In this document: piece by piece, positions 9,185-21,014 of the stretch
How positions within the stretch are numbered: position 1 is the first letter of the stretch
How the letters are laid out: every line of letters begins with the position of its first letter
From: VRUE01 sp963805475
GTDB lineage: Bacteria > Actinomycetota > Thermoleophilia > Solirubrobacterales > 70-9
Reading direction: 5' to 3'
Assembly: GCA_963805475.1 (NCBI GenBank)
Contig: CAWDUO010000001.1
Coordinates: 62,001 to 126,000, forward strand
DNA: 64,000 bases
The notes under the pieces: model-generated
What the model saw: the letters and a program-made list of their open reading frames with translations, nothing else
What the model was told of the DNA's origin: nothing
The model's database searches: none
Made by a program: the position numbers and the translations under genes

Positions 9185-10364
9185 ACCTTCTCCTCCGTCT
9201 CGGTCTCGTCGGGCTCGGGCTCGACGTCCTCCTCGCCCTGGATGTAGATGTTGAATTCCTCGTTGTGCTCCTCGGCGTGCTTGTAGATCGCCTTGACATC
9301 GTCCTGGGCGCCGCCGGGGAGCTTGTGATGAAGACCTGGAATCACAAGCTGCAGCCATTTAAGGCGCACCTTGCCAGTCTTGATCGCGCGCAAAATCGTC
9401 GGTAGTCCACCGATCGCCTTCTTTGATCGCCCGTTTGCTCGGTTTGAGCTTGCCCTTGATGCCGAAGGTGAATGAGTCTCGCGGCAGGGCGGCCTCGTCG
9501 AGCGTCCCCTTCTTCTCGATGATCTTGACGAAGGCCAGCTCGTGATGGTGGCCGCTGTTGGGCGTCCTCGATGCCCTCCTCGCCGGCCTTGCGGCGCAGG
9601 CGCATGATCTGGTCCATCGGCGCGACGCCCTTCGGGCAGGCGTCGATGCAGCTGAAGCAGTGGGTGCAGTCGTAGATCCCGTGCGGGTCCTCGGCCAGAT
9701 CGTGGAGGCGCTCCTTGGCCTCGGCGTCGCGCGGGTCGCCGACGAAGCGATACGCCTTGGCCAGCGCCGCCGGGCCGATGAAGTCGGGGTCGGCCTCCAT
9801 CGAGAGGCAGGAGGAGACGCAGGCGCCGCACTGGATGCAGGCCATCGACTGGGTGATGTCGATCATCGATTCCGGCTCGACGATGTACTCGCGCTCGGGC
9901 GGCTCGCCGTGCGGCAGCAGCCACGGGGTGACGCGGCGGATCTTCTCCCAGTGCGTCGACTCCATGTCGGTGATCAGGTCCTTGATCACCGGCATGTTCC
10001 CCATCGGCTCAATAACAATGGGCGCCATGTCCTCTGCTTCCGTGAGGGCGGGGGAATCAGATATGGACCCGCCCTCACTCCCGCGTCCGGGCATGGCGCT
10101 GTCGGGAGAGGGACGGGAGAACTTGTTGGCTGCCTCGTGGGCCTCCCCGATCTGGGTCTTGCATCCCAGACCGGATTGACCGTTGATCTTCATCCCACAC
10201 GAGCCGCAAATCGCTGCTCTGCAGGAGCAGCGCACGGAAAGTGAGCCATCGTCTCGATCTTTTGCCTGTAGCAACCCGTCGAGAACCGACAGGGACGGAT
10301 CCAGCTCGACGTTGAACTCCTCCCAATAGGGCCCATCGCCGCTCTCAGGCTGGTAGCGGCGCAC
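9181..10364 (-). CDS. sdhB: Succinate dehydrogenase/fumarate reductase iron-sulfur subunit, two frameshifts
   Basis: About 393 residues after correction. A plant-type [2Fe-2S] motif (CSCRAAICGSCGMKINGQSG, then a final cysteine in GCKTQ) is followed by two cysteine clusters, CIQCGACVSSC and CTHCFSCIDACP, that ligate the remaining iron-sulfur centres. Between the [2Fe-2S] domain and the conserved PMGNMPVIKDL segment lies an extra stretch of about 35 residues (about 80-116) encoded by hairpin-forming DNA. The C terminus is about 130 residues longer than in classical SdhB and ends in an acidic tail. Extra bases lie at the GGG at 9560-9562 and near 9421. The GTG at 10364 is the first usable start, but a relative-like LAEYTLKVRRY precedes it, so the start is uncertain. 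Confidence 0.87.
10042..10108. repeat. Palindromic insert inside sdhB
   Basis: A perfect 11 bp inverted repeat (GTGAGGGCGGG at 10042-10052 and CCCGCCCTCAC at 10068-10078, 15-base loop) is followed at once by a second, weaker hairpin (CTCCCG 10078-10083 and CGGGAG 10103-10108). The DNA encodes about 25 Gly/Ser/Pro-rich residues that have no counterpart in ordinary SdhB, at the junction of its two domains. This looks like a palindromic element carried in frame. Confidence 0.55.
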
Positions 10365-10388
10365 TTTCAGCGTGTACTCGGCCAGCTC

Positions 10389-12078
10389 TCAGTACTTCCT
10401 CTCTTCGGGTTCCCACTGGGTGATCGTGACCTCCGAGTATGAGACCTCGGGCCCCTCGTCCCCCTGCTGGAGGTCGATGTGCTTGAGCCACTCCTCGTCG
10501 TTGCGCTCGGGGAAGTCGGTCCTGTACTGGGCGCCGCGGCTCTCCCTGCGCTCCAGCGCGGCGACGCAGGAGCACTCGGCGCAGTCGAGCATGTAGCCGA
10601 GCTCGATCGCCGCCAGCATGTCCTGGTTGAAGACGCTGCCCTTGTCGTCGACATAGGCGCTCTGCGCCTCCGCCTTCAACCGGCGCACGGTCTCCAGCGC
10701 CTCGGCGATGCCGGCCTCGTCGCGGAAGACGGCGACGTGCTTGTCCATCGTCTCGCCCAGCTCCTGCTTGATCTCCGAGACGCGGCGGCCGCTGCCCTTC
10801 TCGCGCGCCGCGATCGCGGCGATCGCGTCCTGCTCGGCCTCGAGCACGCTCTGGCTCGGCCGCGCGCCCTCGGTCCGCTTGGCGCGGGCGGCGGCGTCGC
10901 GGCCGGAGCGCTTGCCGAAGATCAGCGTGTCGAGCAGCGAGTTGGCGCCGAGCCGGTTGCCGCCGTGGACGGAGACGCAGGCGGCCTCGCCGGCGGCGTA
11001 GAGGCCGGGGATCTCGGTGCGCCCGTCGACGTCGGTCTTGACCCCGCCCATCGTGTAGTGGTTGCCGGGCTTGATGTGGATCGGTTCCCGGGTGATGTCG
11101 ACGCCGGCGAAGTCCTTGCCGACGAGGACGATCTCGCGCAGCGCCTCGTGGATGCGCTTCTTCGGCACGACGGTGATGTCGAGCGCCACGGTGCCGTCGG
11201 GGAAGCCGCGGCCCTCTTCGATCTCGGTCTGCTCGGCGCGGCTGACGACGTCGCGCGAGGCGAGCTCCATCTTGTTCGGCGCGTAGCGCTCCATGAAGCG
11301 CTCGCCCTTGGCGTTGAGCAGGTGGGCGCCCTCGCCGCGGGCGCCCTCGGTGATCAGGAAGCCCTTGCCCGCCAGCGTCGTCGGGTGGTACTGGATCATC
11401 TCCATGTCCATCAGCTTCGCCCCGGCGCGGTAGGCCATCGCGATCCCGTCGCCGGTGCAGATCAGCGCGTTGGTGGTCGGCTTCCAGACCTGGCCGTTGC
11501 CGCCGGTGGCGAGGATCACCGACTTGGCGGAGAAGAGCTGCATCTCGCCGTCGGCGACGTTGCGGGTGACGACGCCGCAGCACTCGCCGCTCTCGTCGAG
11601 GGCGAGCGCCGTGCAGAACCACTCCTCGTAGCGGGCGACCGTCGTCGGAGTGCTTCATCAGCTGCTCGTAGAGCACGTGCATGATCGCCTGGCCGGTGAT
11701 GTCGGCGACGTAGTAGGTGCGCGCGGCGGAGGCGCCGCCGAAGGCGCGGGTGCCGAGCTTGCCCTCCGCGTTGCGGTGGAAGGTGACGCCGAGGTGCTCG
11801 AGGTGGAGGATCTCCTCCGGCGCCTCTTCGCACATGATCGAGATCGCGTCCTGGTCGCCCAGGTAGTCGGAGCCCTTGACCGTGTCGTAGGCGTGCGACT
11901 CCCAGGAGTCCTCGGGGTTGAGCGCCGCGTTGATCCCGCCCTGGGCGGCGTTGGAGTGCGAGCGCACGGGGTGGACCTTGGAGAGGATCCCGACCGAGAC
12001 GCCCTGCTCCGCGGCTGCGAGCGCGGCGCGCTGCCCTGCCAGGCCGGCGCCGATCACCAATACGTCATGCGTGGGCAC
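10389..12078 (-). CDS. sdhA: Succinate dehydrogenase/fumarate reductase flavoprotein, one frameshift
   Basis: The catalytic flavoprotein is 562 residues after removing one base. The FAD-binding GAGLAGQRAALAAAEQG at the N terminus is followed by the covalent-FAD histidine segment RSHSNAAQGGINAAL. The active-site segment HPTTLAGKGFLITEGARGEG and the GGNRLGANSLLDTLIFG motif come later. The break is an extra G near 11648 in the YEQLMKHS segment; the protein continues smoothly on the other side. GTG 12078 (VPTHDVLVIGAG) is chosen because upstream codons run into palindromic DNA. It heads the operon sdhA-sdhB-sdhE; no SdhC or SdhD gene is nearby. It feeds electrons from succinate to menaquinone, or works in reverse. 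Confidence 0.92.
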
Positions 12079-12097
12079 GAGCGCGGACTCTATAGAG

Positions 12098-12183
12098 CCG
12101 AAATCCGATCTCGCGGTCGGATTTCGGTGGACGCCGCTTTCGACTTTTTCCACACCAGGGTGTGGACAAAGTCGGGAACGGCG
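12098..12183. repeat. Two tandem palindromes in the sdhA / protease divergent region
   Basis: CCGAAATCCGA (12098-12108) and TCGGATTTCGG (12117-12127) form a perfect 11 bp stem. Just after it, 12141-12156 and 12159-12174 pair over 16 bp with one mismatch, with a further 5 bp CGCCG/CGGCG match outside. Both lie between the divergent sdhA and site-2 protease starts, where no terminator is expected. They could be operators or members of a palindromic repeat family. Confidence 0.6.
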
Positions 12184-12220
12184 GTCTCGACCGGCGACCC
12201 CGGCCGCTTACCATTGACGC

Positions 12221-13384
12221 ATGCTCGGCGGCAAGCCGATAACCCTGTTCCACGTGCGCGGCATCCGCATCGCGGTCGACTGGTCCTGGTTCTTCGTCCT
12301 CTTCCTCGTCATCTTCTGGCTCTCGCGCTTCTACAGCGAACTGCTGGGGGAGGGCGGCTCCGCGACGACCCCCTTCCTGCTGGCGCTGGCGAGCGCCTTC
12401 GGCTTCTTCGCCTCGATCGTCCTGCACGAGCTCGGCCACGCCTTCGTCGCCCTGCGCAACGGCATCGGCATCTCCAGCATCCAGCTCTGGATCTTCGGCG
12501 GGATGGCGCGGATGAACCGCGAAGCCGAGTCGCCGCGGACCGAATTCCAGGTCGCGATCGCCGGCCCGCTGGTCACCCTCGGGCTCGTCGCCGCGCTGGC
12601 CGCGATCGGCGTCGGCGCCGCCGGCTGGCAGGGCTTCCGCGAAGCGGCCCTGGTCGAGAGCAGCGCCTCGACCTCGGGCGTGCTTGCGATGGTCGCCTGG
12701 CTGGCGATGATCAACTTCCTCGTCCTCGTCTTCAACCTGCTGCCGGCCTTCCCGATGGACGGCGGCCGCGTCGTCCGCGCGATCGCCTGGTGGCGCACCG
12801 GCAGCCGCGGCTCGGCGACCCGCTTCGCCGCCAACCTCGGCCGCGTCTTCGGCTACCTGTTCGTCGGCGCCGGGATCCTGCTCGCCTTCGACGGCTACGT
12901 CTTCGGCGGCGTCTGGCTCGCCCTGATCGGCTTCGTCGTCAACGGCTCGGCCCGCGCCGCCACCGCGCAGACGGCGATCGCCAGTGGCATCAGCAAGCTA
13001 CAGGTCTCCGACATCATGGACCGCGAACCGGTGACGATTCCCGACGAGATAACGGTCGAGCAGGCCCTCGACGAGTACTTCCTCCGCTACCGCTGGCCCT
13101 GGTTCCCGGTGATCGACGCGGCCCACCGCTTCGTCGGCCTCGTCGCGCGCGACAAGGCCGATGAAATTCCCGAGACCTCCCGCACGACCTCGCTCGTCGC
13201 CGACGTGCTCGAGCGCGACGACGGCACTTTCCAGGTCCGCGACGACGCCCCGCTCGACACGCTGCTCGCCAACCGCTCCCTGCGCCGCTTCGGCGCCGTC
13301 TACGCGGTCGACGCCGACGGCCGCCTCAGCGGCGTGATCACCGCCGAGCAGGTCGGCCGAGCACTTAGGGACGCCGCAGGCTGA
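12221..13384 (+). CDS. Site-2 protease family membrane metalloprotease with CBS domains
   Basis: This 387-residue protein belongs to the M50B zinc proteases that cut transmembrane substrates (for example anti-sigma factors). The zinc motif HELGH is at about residues 69-73 inside a membrane segment, and the third ligand motif NLLPAFPMDGGRV lies at about residues 168-180. Around six hydrophobic segments fill the first 250 residues. The last 120 residues hold two CBS repeats (starting at QVSDIMDREPVTIPDEI), which usually sense adenine nucleotides. Rip3-type actinobacterial proteases have this domain order. The substrate is unknown. Confidence 0.88.
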   Translation: MLGGKPITLFHVRGIRIAVDWSWFFVLFLVIFWLSRFYSELLGEGGSATTPFLLALASAFGFFASIVLHELGHAFVALRNGIGISSIQLWIFGGMARMNREAESPRTEFQVAIAGPLVTLGLVAALAAIGVGAAGWQGFREAALVESSASTSGVLAMVAWLAMINFLVLVFNLLPAFPMDGGRVVRAIAWWRTGSRGSATRFAANLGRVFGYLFVGAGILLAFDGYVFGGVWLALIGFVVNGSARAATAQTAIASGISKLQVSDIMDREPVTIPDEITVEQALDEYFLRYRWPWFPVIDAAHRFVGLVARDKADEIPETSRTTSLVADVLERDDGTFQVRDDAPLDTLLANRSLRRFGAVYAVDADGRLSGVITAEQVGRALRDAAG

Positions 13385-13412
13385 GCGGCGCTCGCTGCTC
13401 AGCGGCGCTCGC

Positions 13413-14564
13413 TCACCGCTTCCGCCGCCCGCCGGGGAAGGCAAGCCGCAGGATCGTCCGCTGGACGCTGCCCAGCTGCCGACCGAGGCGGCCGCTGTTG
13501 TAGGGAAGGCGGTGACGCCCGCAGACCTCGCGGACCTGCGGCGCGACCTCGCCGTAGCGGCTGCTCGGCATGTCCGGAAAGAGGTGGTGCTCGACCTGGT
13601 AGCCGAGGTTGCCCGAGGCGACGTGAAAGAGCGGGCTGCCCTCGATGTTGGCCGAGCCGAGCAGCTGGCGCACGTACCAGCCGCCCGCCGTCTCGCCCTC
13701 GACCTCCTCCTCGCTGAAGCTGTAGGTGCCGTCGGGGAAGTGGCCGCAGAAGATGATCGCGTAGGCCCAGACGTTGCGGATCGCGTTGGCGGCGGCGTTG
13801 GCGCCGAGCGTCGCCCGGTAGCCGGAGAGCCCGTCGCGAAGCGTGCCCGCCGCGGCCGCCGCCAGCCCGCCCAGCAGGGGCCAGGCGAGGTAGTCCTTGC
13901 GTGCCTGGCTCACCACCTTGCGGCCGATCGCCCGCAGCTCTTCCCGCACCTTCCCAGAAGACTTCTCGCCGCTGCGGATCGCCTCGAAGTTGAGGTCGTG
14001 CACGGCGACTCCCCACTCGAAGAAAGCGGCGAGCAGGATGTTGTAGAAAGGCTGCAGCAGGTAGACCGGGCGCCATCTCTGCTCGGGATCGATCCGCATG
14101 ATCTCGTAGCCCAGGTCGCGGTCCTTGCCGCGGATGTTGGTGAAGGTGTGGTGCTCGTAGTTGTGAGAGTGCTTCCAGGCATCGGCCGGGGAGACGTTGT
14201 CCCAGTCCCAGGTGGTCGAGTGGATGCGAGGGTCGTTCATCCAGTCCCACTGCCCGTGCATCACGTTGTGGCCGATCTCCATGTTCTCGAGCACCTTGGC
14301 GGCGGAGAGGACGGCCGTGCCCGCGATCCAGGCGGGCCGGTAACGGGCGGCGAGCAGTAGCACTCTGCCCAGCACGGCGAGGCGGCGGTGCATCGCGATC
14401 ACGTTCTCGATGTAGCGTCGGTCGCGGTCGCCGAGGTCCGACATCACCCTGTCGCGGATCGCGTCGAATTCGCGGGCGATCTGCTCCAGCTGCTCGTCGG
14501 AGAGGCGGGCCAACGGGCTGGTGGGCGCCTGTTCGGGTGGTTCTGCGGTGGCGGTTGTGCTCAT
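13413..14564 (-). CDS. Membrane fatty acid/acyl-CoA desaturase (DesA3-like)
   Basis: This 383-residue integral membrane di-iron desaturase has the three histidine boxes: HNVMH (about residue 117), HSHNYEHH (about 150) and QVEHH (about 325). It probably introduces a double bond into stearoyl-CoA or another acyl chain. ATG 14564 is chosen because a strong GGAGAG ribosome site precedes it; the longer frame upstream is not needed. It lies 17 bp after a ferredoxin-reductase-like gene on the same strand, matching the mycobacterial DesA3/Rv3230c electron-transfer pair. A divergent MerR gene and its operator suggest regulation. Confidence 0.9.
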   Translation of the reverse strand: MSTTATAEPPEQAPTSPLARLSDEQLEQIAREFDAIRDRVMSDLGDRDRRYIENVIAMHRRLAVLGRVLLLAARYRPAWIAGTAVLSAAKVLENMEIGHNVMHGQWDWMNDPRIHSTTWDWDNVSPADAWKHSHNYEHHTFTNIRGKDRDLGYEIMRIDPEQRWRPVYLLQPFYNILLAAFFEWGVAVHDLNFEAIRSGEKSSGKVREELRAIGRKVVSQARKDYLAWPLLGGLAAAAAGTLRDGLSGYRATLGANAAANAIRNVWAYAIIFCGHFPDGTYSFSEEEVEGETAGGWYVRQLLGSANIEGSPLFHVASGNLGYQVEHHLFPDMPSSRYGEVAPQVREVCGRHRLPYNSGRLGRQLGSVQRTILRLAFPGGRRKR

Positions 14565-14581
14565 CTTTCGCTCTCCTTCGC

Positions 14582-15679
14582 TCAAAGGTCGATCTCGATC
14601 TCGCCCTCGGGGGCGTTGACGCAGGTCCGCACGGTCTCGTTCTCGCCGCCGTGAATCTCGCCGGTGCGCAGGTCGCGGACCCGTCCGGAGCGCAACCGGC
14701 CGACGCAGGTGTGGCAGATCCCCATTCGGCAGCCATTGGGGAGCTCCAAGCCGGCGTCCTCGCCGGCGTGCAGGATCGGAGTCCCGCCGGGACACTCGAC
14801 CACGGCCTCGCTGGCGCGGAAACGCACCGAGCCGCCGCTGCCGCCGACCTCGGCCTCGCCGACGATTGGCTGGAAGCGCTCCATCGCCAGCAGCGCGGGG
14901 TCGCCGGCGGCGTCCCAGTGCGCGCGCAGCGCGTCGAGCATCTCGCCGGGCCCGCAGGCGAAGGCAGCGCGCTCGCGCCAGTCCGGGCAGACCTCGTCGA
15001 GCTCGGCCGGCGTCAGGCGGCCTTCCTCGCCGGTGAGCCGGACGTGCAGGCGCAGGCCGGGGTGGCGCGAGGCGATCGCCCGCAGCTCGCGGCCGAAGAT
15101 GACGTCGCCCTCTCGCCGGGCCGAGTGCAGGTGGACGACGTCGGCCACCGCGCCGGCGCGCTCGAGGCTGCGCAGCATGGCGACGATCGGCGTGATCCCG
15201 GAGCCGGCCGAGATGAAGAGGATCCGCGCCGGCGCCGGTTCGGGGAGGACGAAGGCGCCTTCGACGCCGCCAAGCCGGACCAGGTCGCCAGGGCGGGCGC
15301 GGCGCACCAGGTGGGGCGAGACGACGCCGTCCTCGACCAGCTTCGGCGTGATCTCGATGCAGCCGTCCTCGCGGTCGGGGTCGGCGGTCAGCGAGTAGGC
15401 GCGCCAGTGGTGGACGCCGTCGACGACGACCCCGATCCGCAGGTACTGGCCGGCCCGGTGTCCGGGCCAGCGGTGGCCGGGGCGGATCAGCACCCTCGCG
15501 GCGTTCTCGGCCTCGGGCTCGACGCGCTCGATCCGGCCGCGCAGTTCCCGGGTCGAGAGGAGCGGGTCGATCAGCTCGAGGTAGTCGTCGGGCAGCAGCG
15601 GGGCGAACAGCGAGCTCACCGCGCGCAGCGCGCGGCGGCGGTATGGGTTGACGAGGGGAGTGGCGCCGGTCTCTGCCAT
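14582..15679 (-). CDS. Flavin/[2Fe-2S] oxidoreductase supplying the desaturase
   Basis: This 365-residue protein has an FAD-binding ferredoxin-reductase fold (RAYSLTADPDREDG for FAD), an NAD(P)H-binding domain (FISAGSGITPIVAML) and a C-terminal plant-type [2Fe-2S] domain (NGCRMGICHTCVGRL with a distal cysteine in VRTCVNAPEG). It should pass electrons from NAD(P)H to the desaturase encoded just downstream. ATG 15679 (MAETGATP) is used because a GAGG element precedes it and the regulatory palindrome lies further upstream. Confidence 0.9.
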   Translation of the reverse strand: MAETGATPLVNPYRRRALRAVSSLFAPLLPDDYLELIDPLLSTRELRGRIERVEPEAENAARVLIRPGHRWPGHRAGQYLRIGVVVDGVHHWRAYSLTADPDREDGCIEITPKLVEDGVVSPHLVRRARPGDLVRLGGVEGAFVLPEPAPARILFISAGSGITPIVAMLRSLERAGAVADVVHLHSARREGDVIFGRELRAIASRHPGLRLHVRLTGEEGRLTPAELDEVCPDWRERAAFACGPGEMLDALRAHWDAAGDPALLAMERFQPIVGEAEVGGSGGSVRFRASEAVVECPGGTPILHAGEDAGLELPNGCRMGICHTCVGRLRSGRVRDLRTGEIHGGENETVRTCVNAPEGEIEIDL

Positions 15680-15694
15680 CTTGACCTCAGGAAC

Positions 15695-15714
15695 GTTACC
15701 TCGTTTGAGGTTAC
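15695..15714. promoter_or_regulatory. Operator between desaturase operon and MerR gene
   Basis: GTTACCTC (15695-15702) and GAGGTTAC (15707-15714) form an inverted repeat with one mismatch and a 4-base spacer, in the 46 bp between divergent start codons. This matches the compact dyads bound by MerR-family regulators within their promoters. Control of both transcripts by the adjacent MerR protein is inferred. Confidence 0.6.
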
Positions 15715-15725
15715 ATTGTTGAGGT

Positions 15726-16505
15726 ATGGTTCCCTGTGTGACCAGAGCCACGCAGGAGCGGCAAGAGCCCGGAAGCTTCGCCGACAAAGAGGCGAGCCTC
15801 ACCGTCGAGCAGCTCGCCTTCGAGACCGGGATGTCGGTGCGCAACATCCGCAACCACCAGTCGCGCGGCCTGCTGCCGCCGCCCGAGGTGCGGACGCGGA
15901 TCGGCTACTACGGGCGCCAGCACGTCGAGCGGCTGCGGCTGATTCAGGAGATGCAGGCCGAGGGCCTGAAGCTGAGCGCGATCAAGCGATTGATCGGCGA
16001 GTACGGAGCCAACGCGGAGCGCTTCGCCGACCTGCGTGCGGCGCTGAAGGCGCCGCTGCCGGCCGAGTCGCCGGAAGTCCTGAGTCGCGGTGAGCTCGTC
16101 GAGCGCTTCGAGGTCGACGATCCGAAGCTGGTCGCGAAGGCGGAAAAGCTGGGGATCCTGGTCGACCTCGGCGACGAGCGCTTCGAAGCGCCGAGCCCGG
16201 CCCTCCTCCGCGCCGCCGAGGAGGTGCAGGGGATGGGCATTTCGCTGAGCGCGGCGGTGGCGGTGATGGGGAAGCTGCAGCGCAACTCGAAGTCCTCGGC
16301 CCGCGCCTTCGTCGAGCTCTTCCTGGCCGAGCTCTGGGAGCCCTTCGACGAGGCCGGTCGCCCCGACCAGGATTGGGCGCGGATCACCGAGTCGGTGCAG
16401 CGGCTGCGCCCGCTCGGGGTCGAGGCCCTGAACGCGATGTTCCGGCTCGATCTCACGGCCGAGATCGAGCGGGCGTTCGGCGAGGTGCTGGAGCGCTCGA
16501 AGTAG
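15726..16505 (+). CDS. MerR-family transcriptional regulator
   Basis: The protein has up to 259 residues. A MerR winged helix-turn-helix lies at about residues 25-95 (LTVEQLAFETGMSVRNIRNH, then the wing and IGYYGRQHVERLRLIQEMQ). The long C-terminal effector region has no cysteine cluster, so it does not look like a metal or redox sensor. It is divergent from the desaturase-reductase operon and shares the dyad with it, so acyl-chain or membrane state is a reasonable signal. The start may be ATG 15726 or, better spaced from a GAGGT element, GTG 15738. Confidence 0.85.
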   Translation: MVPCVTRATQERQEPGSFADKEASLTVEQLAFETGMSVRNIRNHQSRGLLPPPEVRTRIGYYGRQHVERLRLIQEMQAEGLKLSAIKRLIGEYGANAERFADLRAALKAPLPAESPEVLSRGELVERFEVDDPKLVAKAEKLGILVDLGDERFEAPSPALLRAAEEVQGMGISLSAAVAVMGKLQRNSKSSARAFVELFLAELWEPFDEAGRPDQDWARITESVQRLRPLGVEALNAMFRLDLTAEIERAFGEVLERSK

Positions 16506-16515
16506 TCGCGGTCGC

Positions 16516-18204
<1,689 letters not shown>

Positions 18205-18231
18205 TGTCGCATCGATAGCATCGCCGCGCCC

Positions 18232-19445
18232 ATGCCCCGGAAGATCGCAGTCAAGAACCCCGTGGTCGAGCTCGACGGCGACGAGATGACGCGGATCATC
18301 TGGTCGTTCATCAAAGAGCAGCTGATCCTCCCCTATCTCGACGTCGAGCTCGACTACTTCGACCTCGGGATCGAGAGCCGCGACGCGACGGAGGACCGGA
18401 TCACGGTCGAAGCGGCGGAGGCGATCAAGCGCCACGGGGTGGGGGTGAAGTGCGCGACGATCACCCCCGACGAGGCGCGGGTCGATGAGTTCGGGCTGAA
18501 GGAGATGTACCGCTCGCCGAACGGGACGATCCGCAACATCCTCGGCGGGGTGATCTTCCGCGAGCCGATCGTGATCTCCAACGTCCCGCGCCTGGTGCCG
18601 GGCTGGACCAAGCCGATCGTGATCGGCCGCCACGCTTTCGGCGACCAGTACCGCGCCACCGACATGCTCGTCCCCGGCGAGGGGACGCTGACCCTCACCT
18701 ACGCGCCGAAGGACGGCGGCGAGCCGGTCGAGCTCGACGTGTACGACTTCCCCGGCCCCGGCATCGCGATGGCGATGTACAACCTCGACGACTCGATCCG
18801 CGAGTTCGCCCGCGCCTCGATGCGCTACGGCCTCGACCGCGGCTACCCGGTCTACCTCTCGACCAAGAACACGATCCTGAAGCGCTACGACGGCCGCTTC
18901 AAGGACATCTTCGCCGAGGTGTACGAGGACGAGTTCAGGGCCGAGTTCGAGGCGAAGGGGATCGCCTACGAACACCGCCTGATCGACGACATGGTCGCCG
19001 CGGCGCTGAAGTGGGAAGGCGGCTACGTCTGGGCCTGCAAGAACTACGACGGCGACGTGCAGTCCGACACCGTCGCCCAGGGGTTCGGCTCGCTGGGGCT
19101 GATGACGAGCGTGCTGATGAGCGCCGACGGCAAGACGGTCGAGGCCGAGGCCGCGCACGGCACGGTGACCCGCCACTTCCGCCGCCACCAGGCCGGCGAG
19201 CCCACCTCGACCAACCCGATCGCCTCGATCTTCGCCTGGACCCGCGGCCTCGCCGCCCGCGGCCGCATCGACGACACGCCGGAGGTCTCGCGCTTCGCCG
19301 CGACGCTGGAGCGGGTCTGCGTCGAGACGGTCGAGAGCGGCAAGATGACCAAAGACCTGGCGCTGCTGGTCGGCCCCGAGCAGCAGCACCTGACGACCCA
19401 GGAGTTCCTAGCCGCGATCAAATCCCGACTTCAGGAGGCAACCAC

Positions 19446-19449
<4 letters not shown>
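18232..19449 (+). CDS. icd: NADP-dependent isocitrate dehydrogenase
   Basis: This 405-residue enzyme of the dimeric eukaryote-like class oxidatively decarboxylates isocitrate to 2-oxoglutarate. It contains VVELDGDEMTRIIW, the isocitrate-binding SPNGTIRNILGG, KYDG/CKNYDGD metal-site segments and the NADP-binding AHGTVTRHFR segment. Its stop overlaps the mdh start (GTGA). No ribosome-binding site is obvious before ATG 18232. Together with sdhABE and mdh it puts three TCA-cycle functions within 12 kb. Confidence 0.95.
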
Positions 19450-20431
<982 letters not shown>

Positions 20432-20435
20432 GCGG

Positions 20436-20819
20436 CTACTTGGCGGTGGGGTAGTACTGCCGCCCTTTCTTCTTCACCCGTCCCTCTTTCTCCATGTCGC
20501 CGAGGACCCGGTAGAGGTAGTTGGGCTTGATCTTCATCTGCTTGGCGATGTCGGAGGCGCTGATGCCGGGGCTGCCCTCGACCAGCTTGACGGCCTGGTC
20601 GGCGCGGGTGCCTTTGCGGCGGCGCCGTTTTTTCGGTGCGCCGCCTTTCTTCGCGCCCGATCCGCGCGGCCGGCCGGGCCTCCGCTTGGCGCGTCCGGTG
20701 ACCTTGCCGCCCAGCTCGGCGAGCGCGCGTTCGAGGCGCTTGCGCTCCTCGTCCAGCTCGGCAAGGCGCTTCACTACCAGGGCGCGAGCCTCGTCGAGTA
20801 CGTGAGTGGTGCTTGGCAT
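20436..20819 (-). CDS. Small basic protein with AT-hook-like motif and winged helix
   Basis: This 127-residue protein has three parts. A charged N-terminal helix, probably a coiled coil (about residues 8-40), is followed by a very basic linker with RRPGRPRGSG, which resembles an AT-hook, and a KKRRRRKG run. The C-terminal winged-helix-like domain (about residues 72-122, SASDIAKQMKIKPNYLYRVL, then a GRVKKKGRQYY wing) completes it. It looks like a nucleoid-associated or regulatory DNA-binding protein. I do not recognise a named family. It converges with mdh, with 4 bp between stops. Confidence 0.65.
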   Translation of the reverse strand: MPSTTHVLDEARALVVKRLAELDEERKRLERALAELGGKVTGRAKRRPGRPRGSGAKKGGAPKKRRRRKGTRADQAVKLVEGSPGISASDIAKQMKIKPNYLYRVLGDMEKEGRVKKKGRQYYPTAK

Positions 20820-21014
20820 CTCATTCCTTTCGTCCGGCCTGCTCTCTCCAGGTGCCGGGTTACTGGTAAGCAGCTTTCTGCCCGCCAGAGTGTTGCACAG
20901 TATCGGCGGAGTCTCGCAGAGAATGTGTCAGTAAGAAAAGCCGCCCTGGCCGAATTGGCCGGGTCAACACTGACTATTTGGACAAGTGGAAGGAGCGCGA
21001 AGGGGTGTCAGTTC

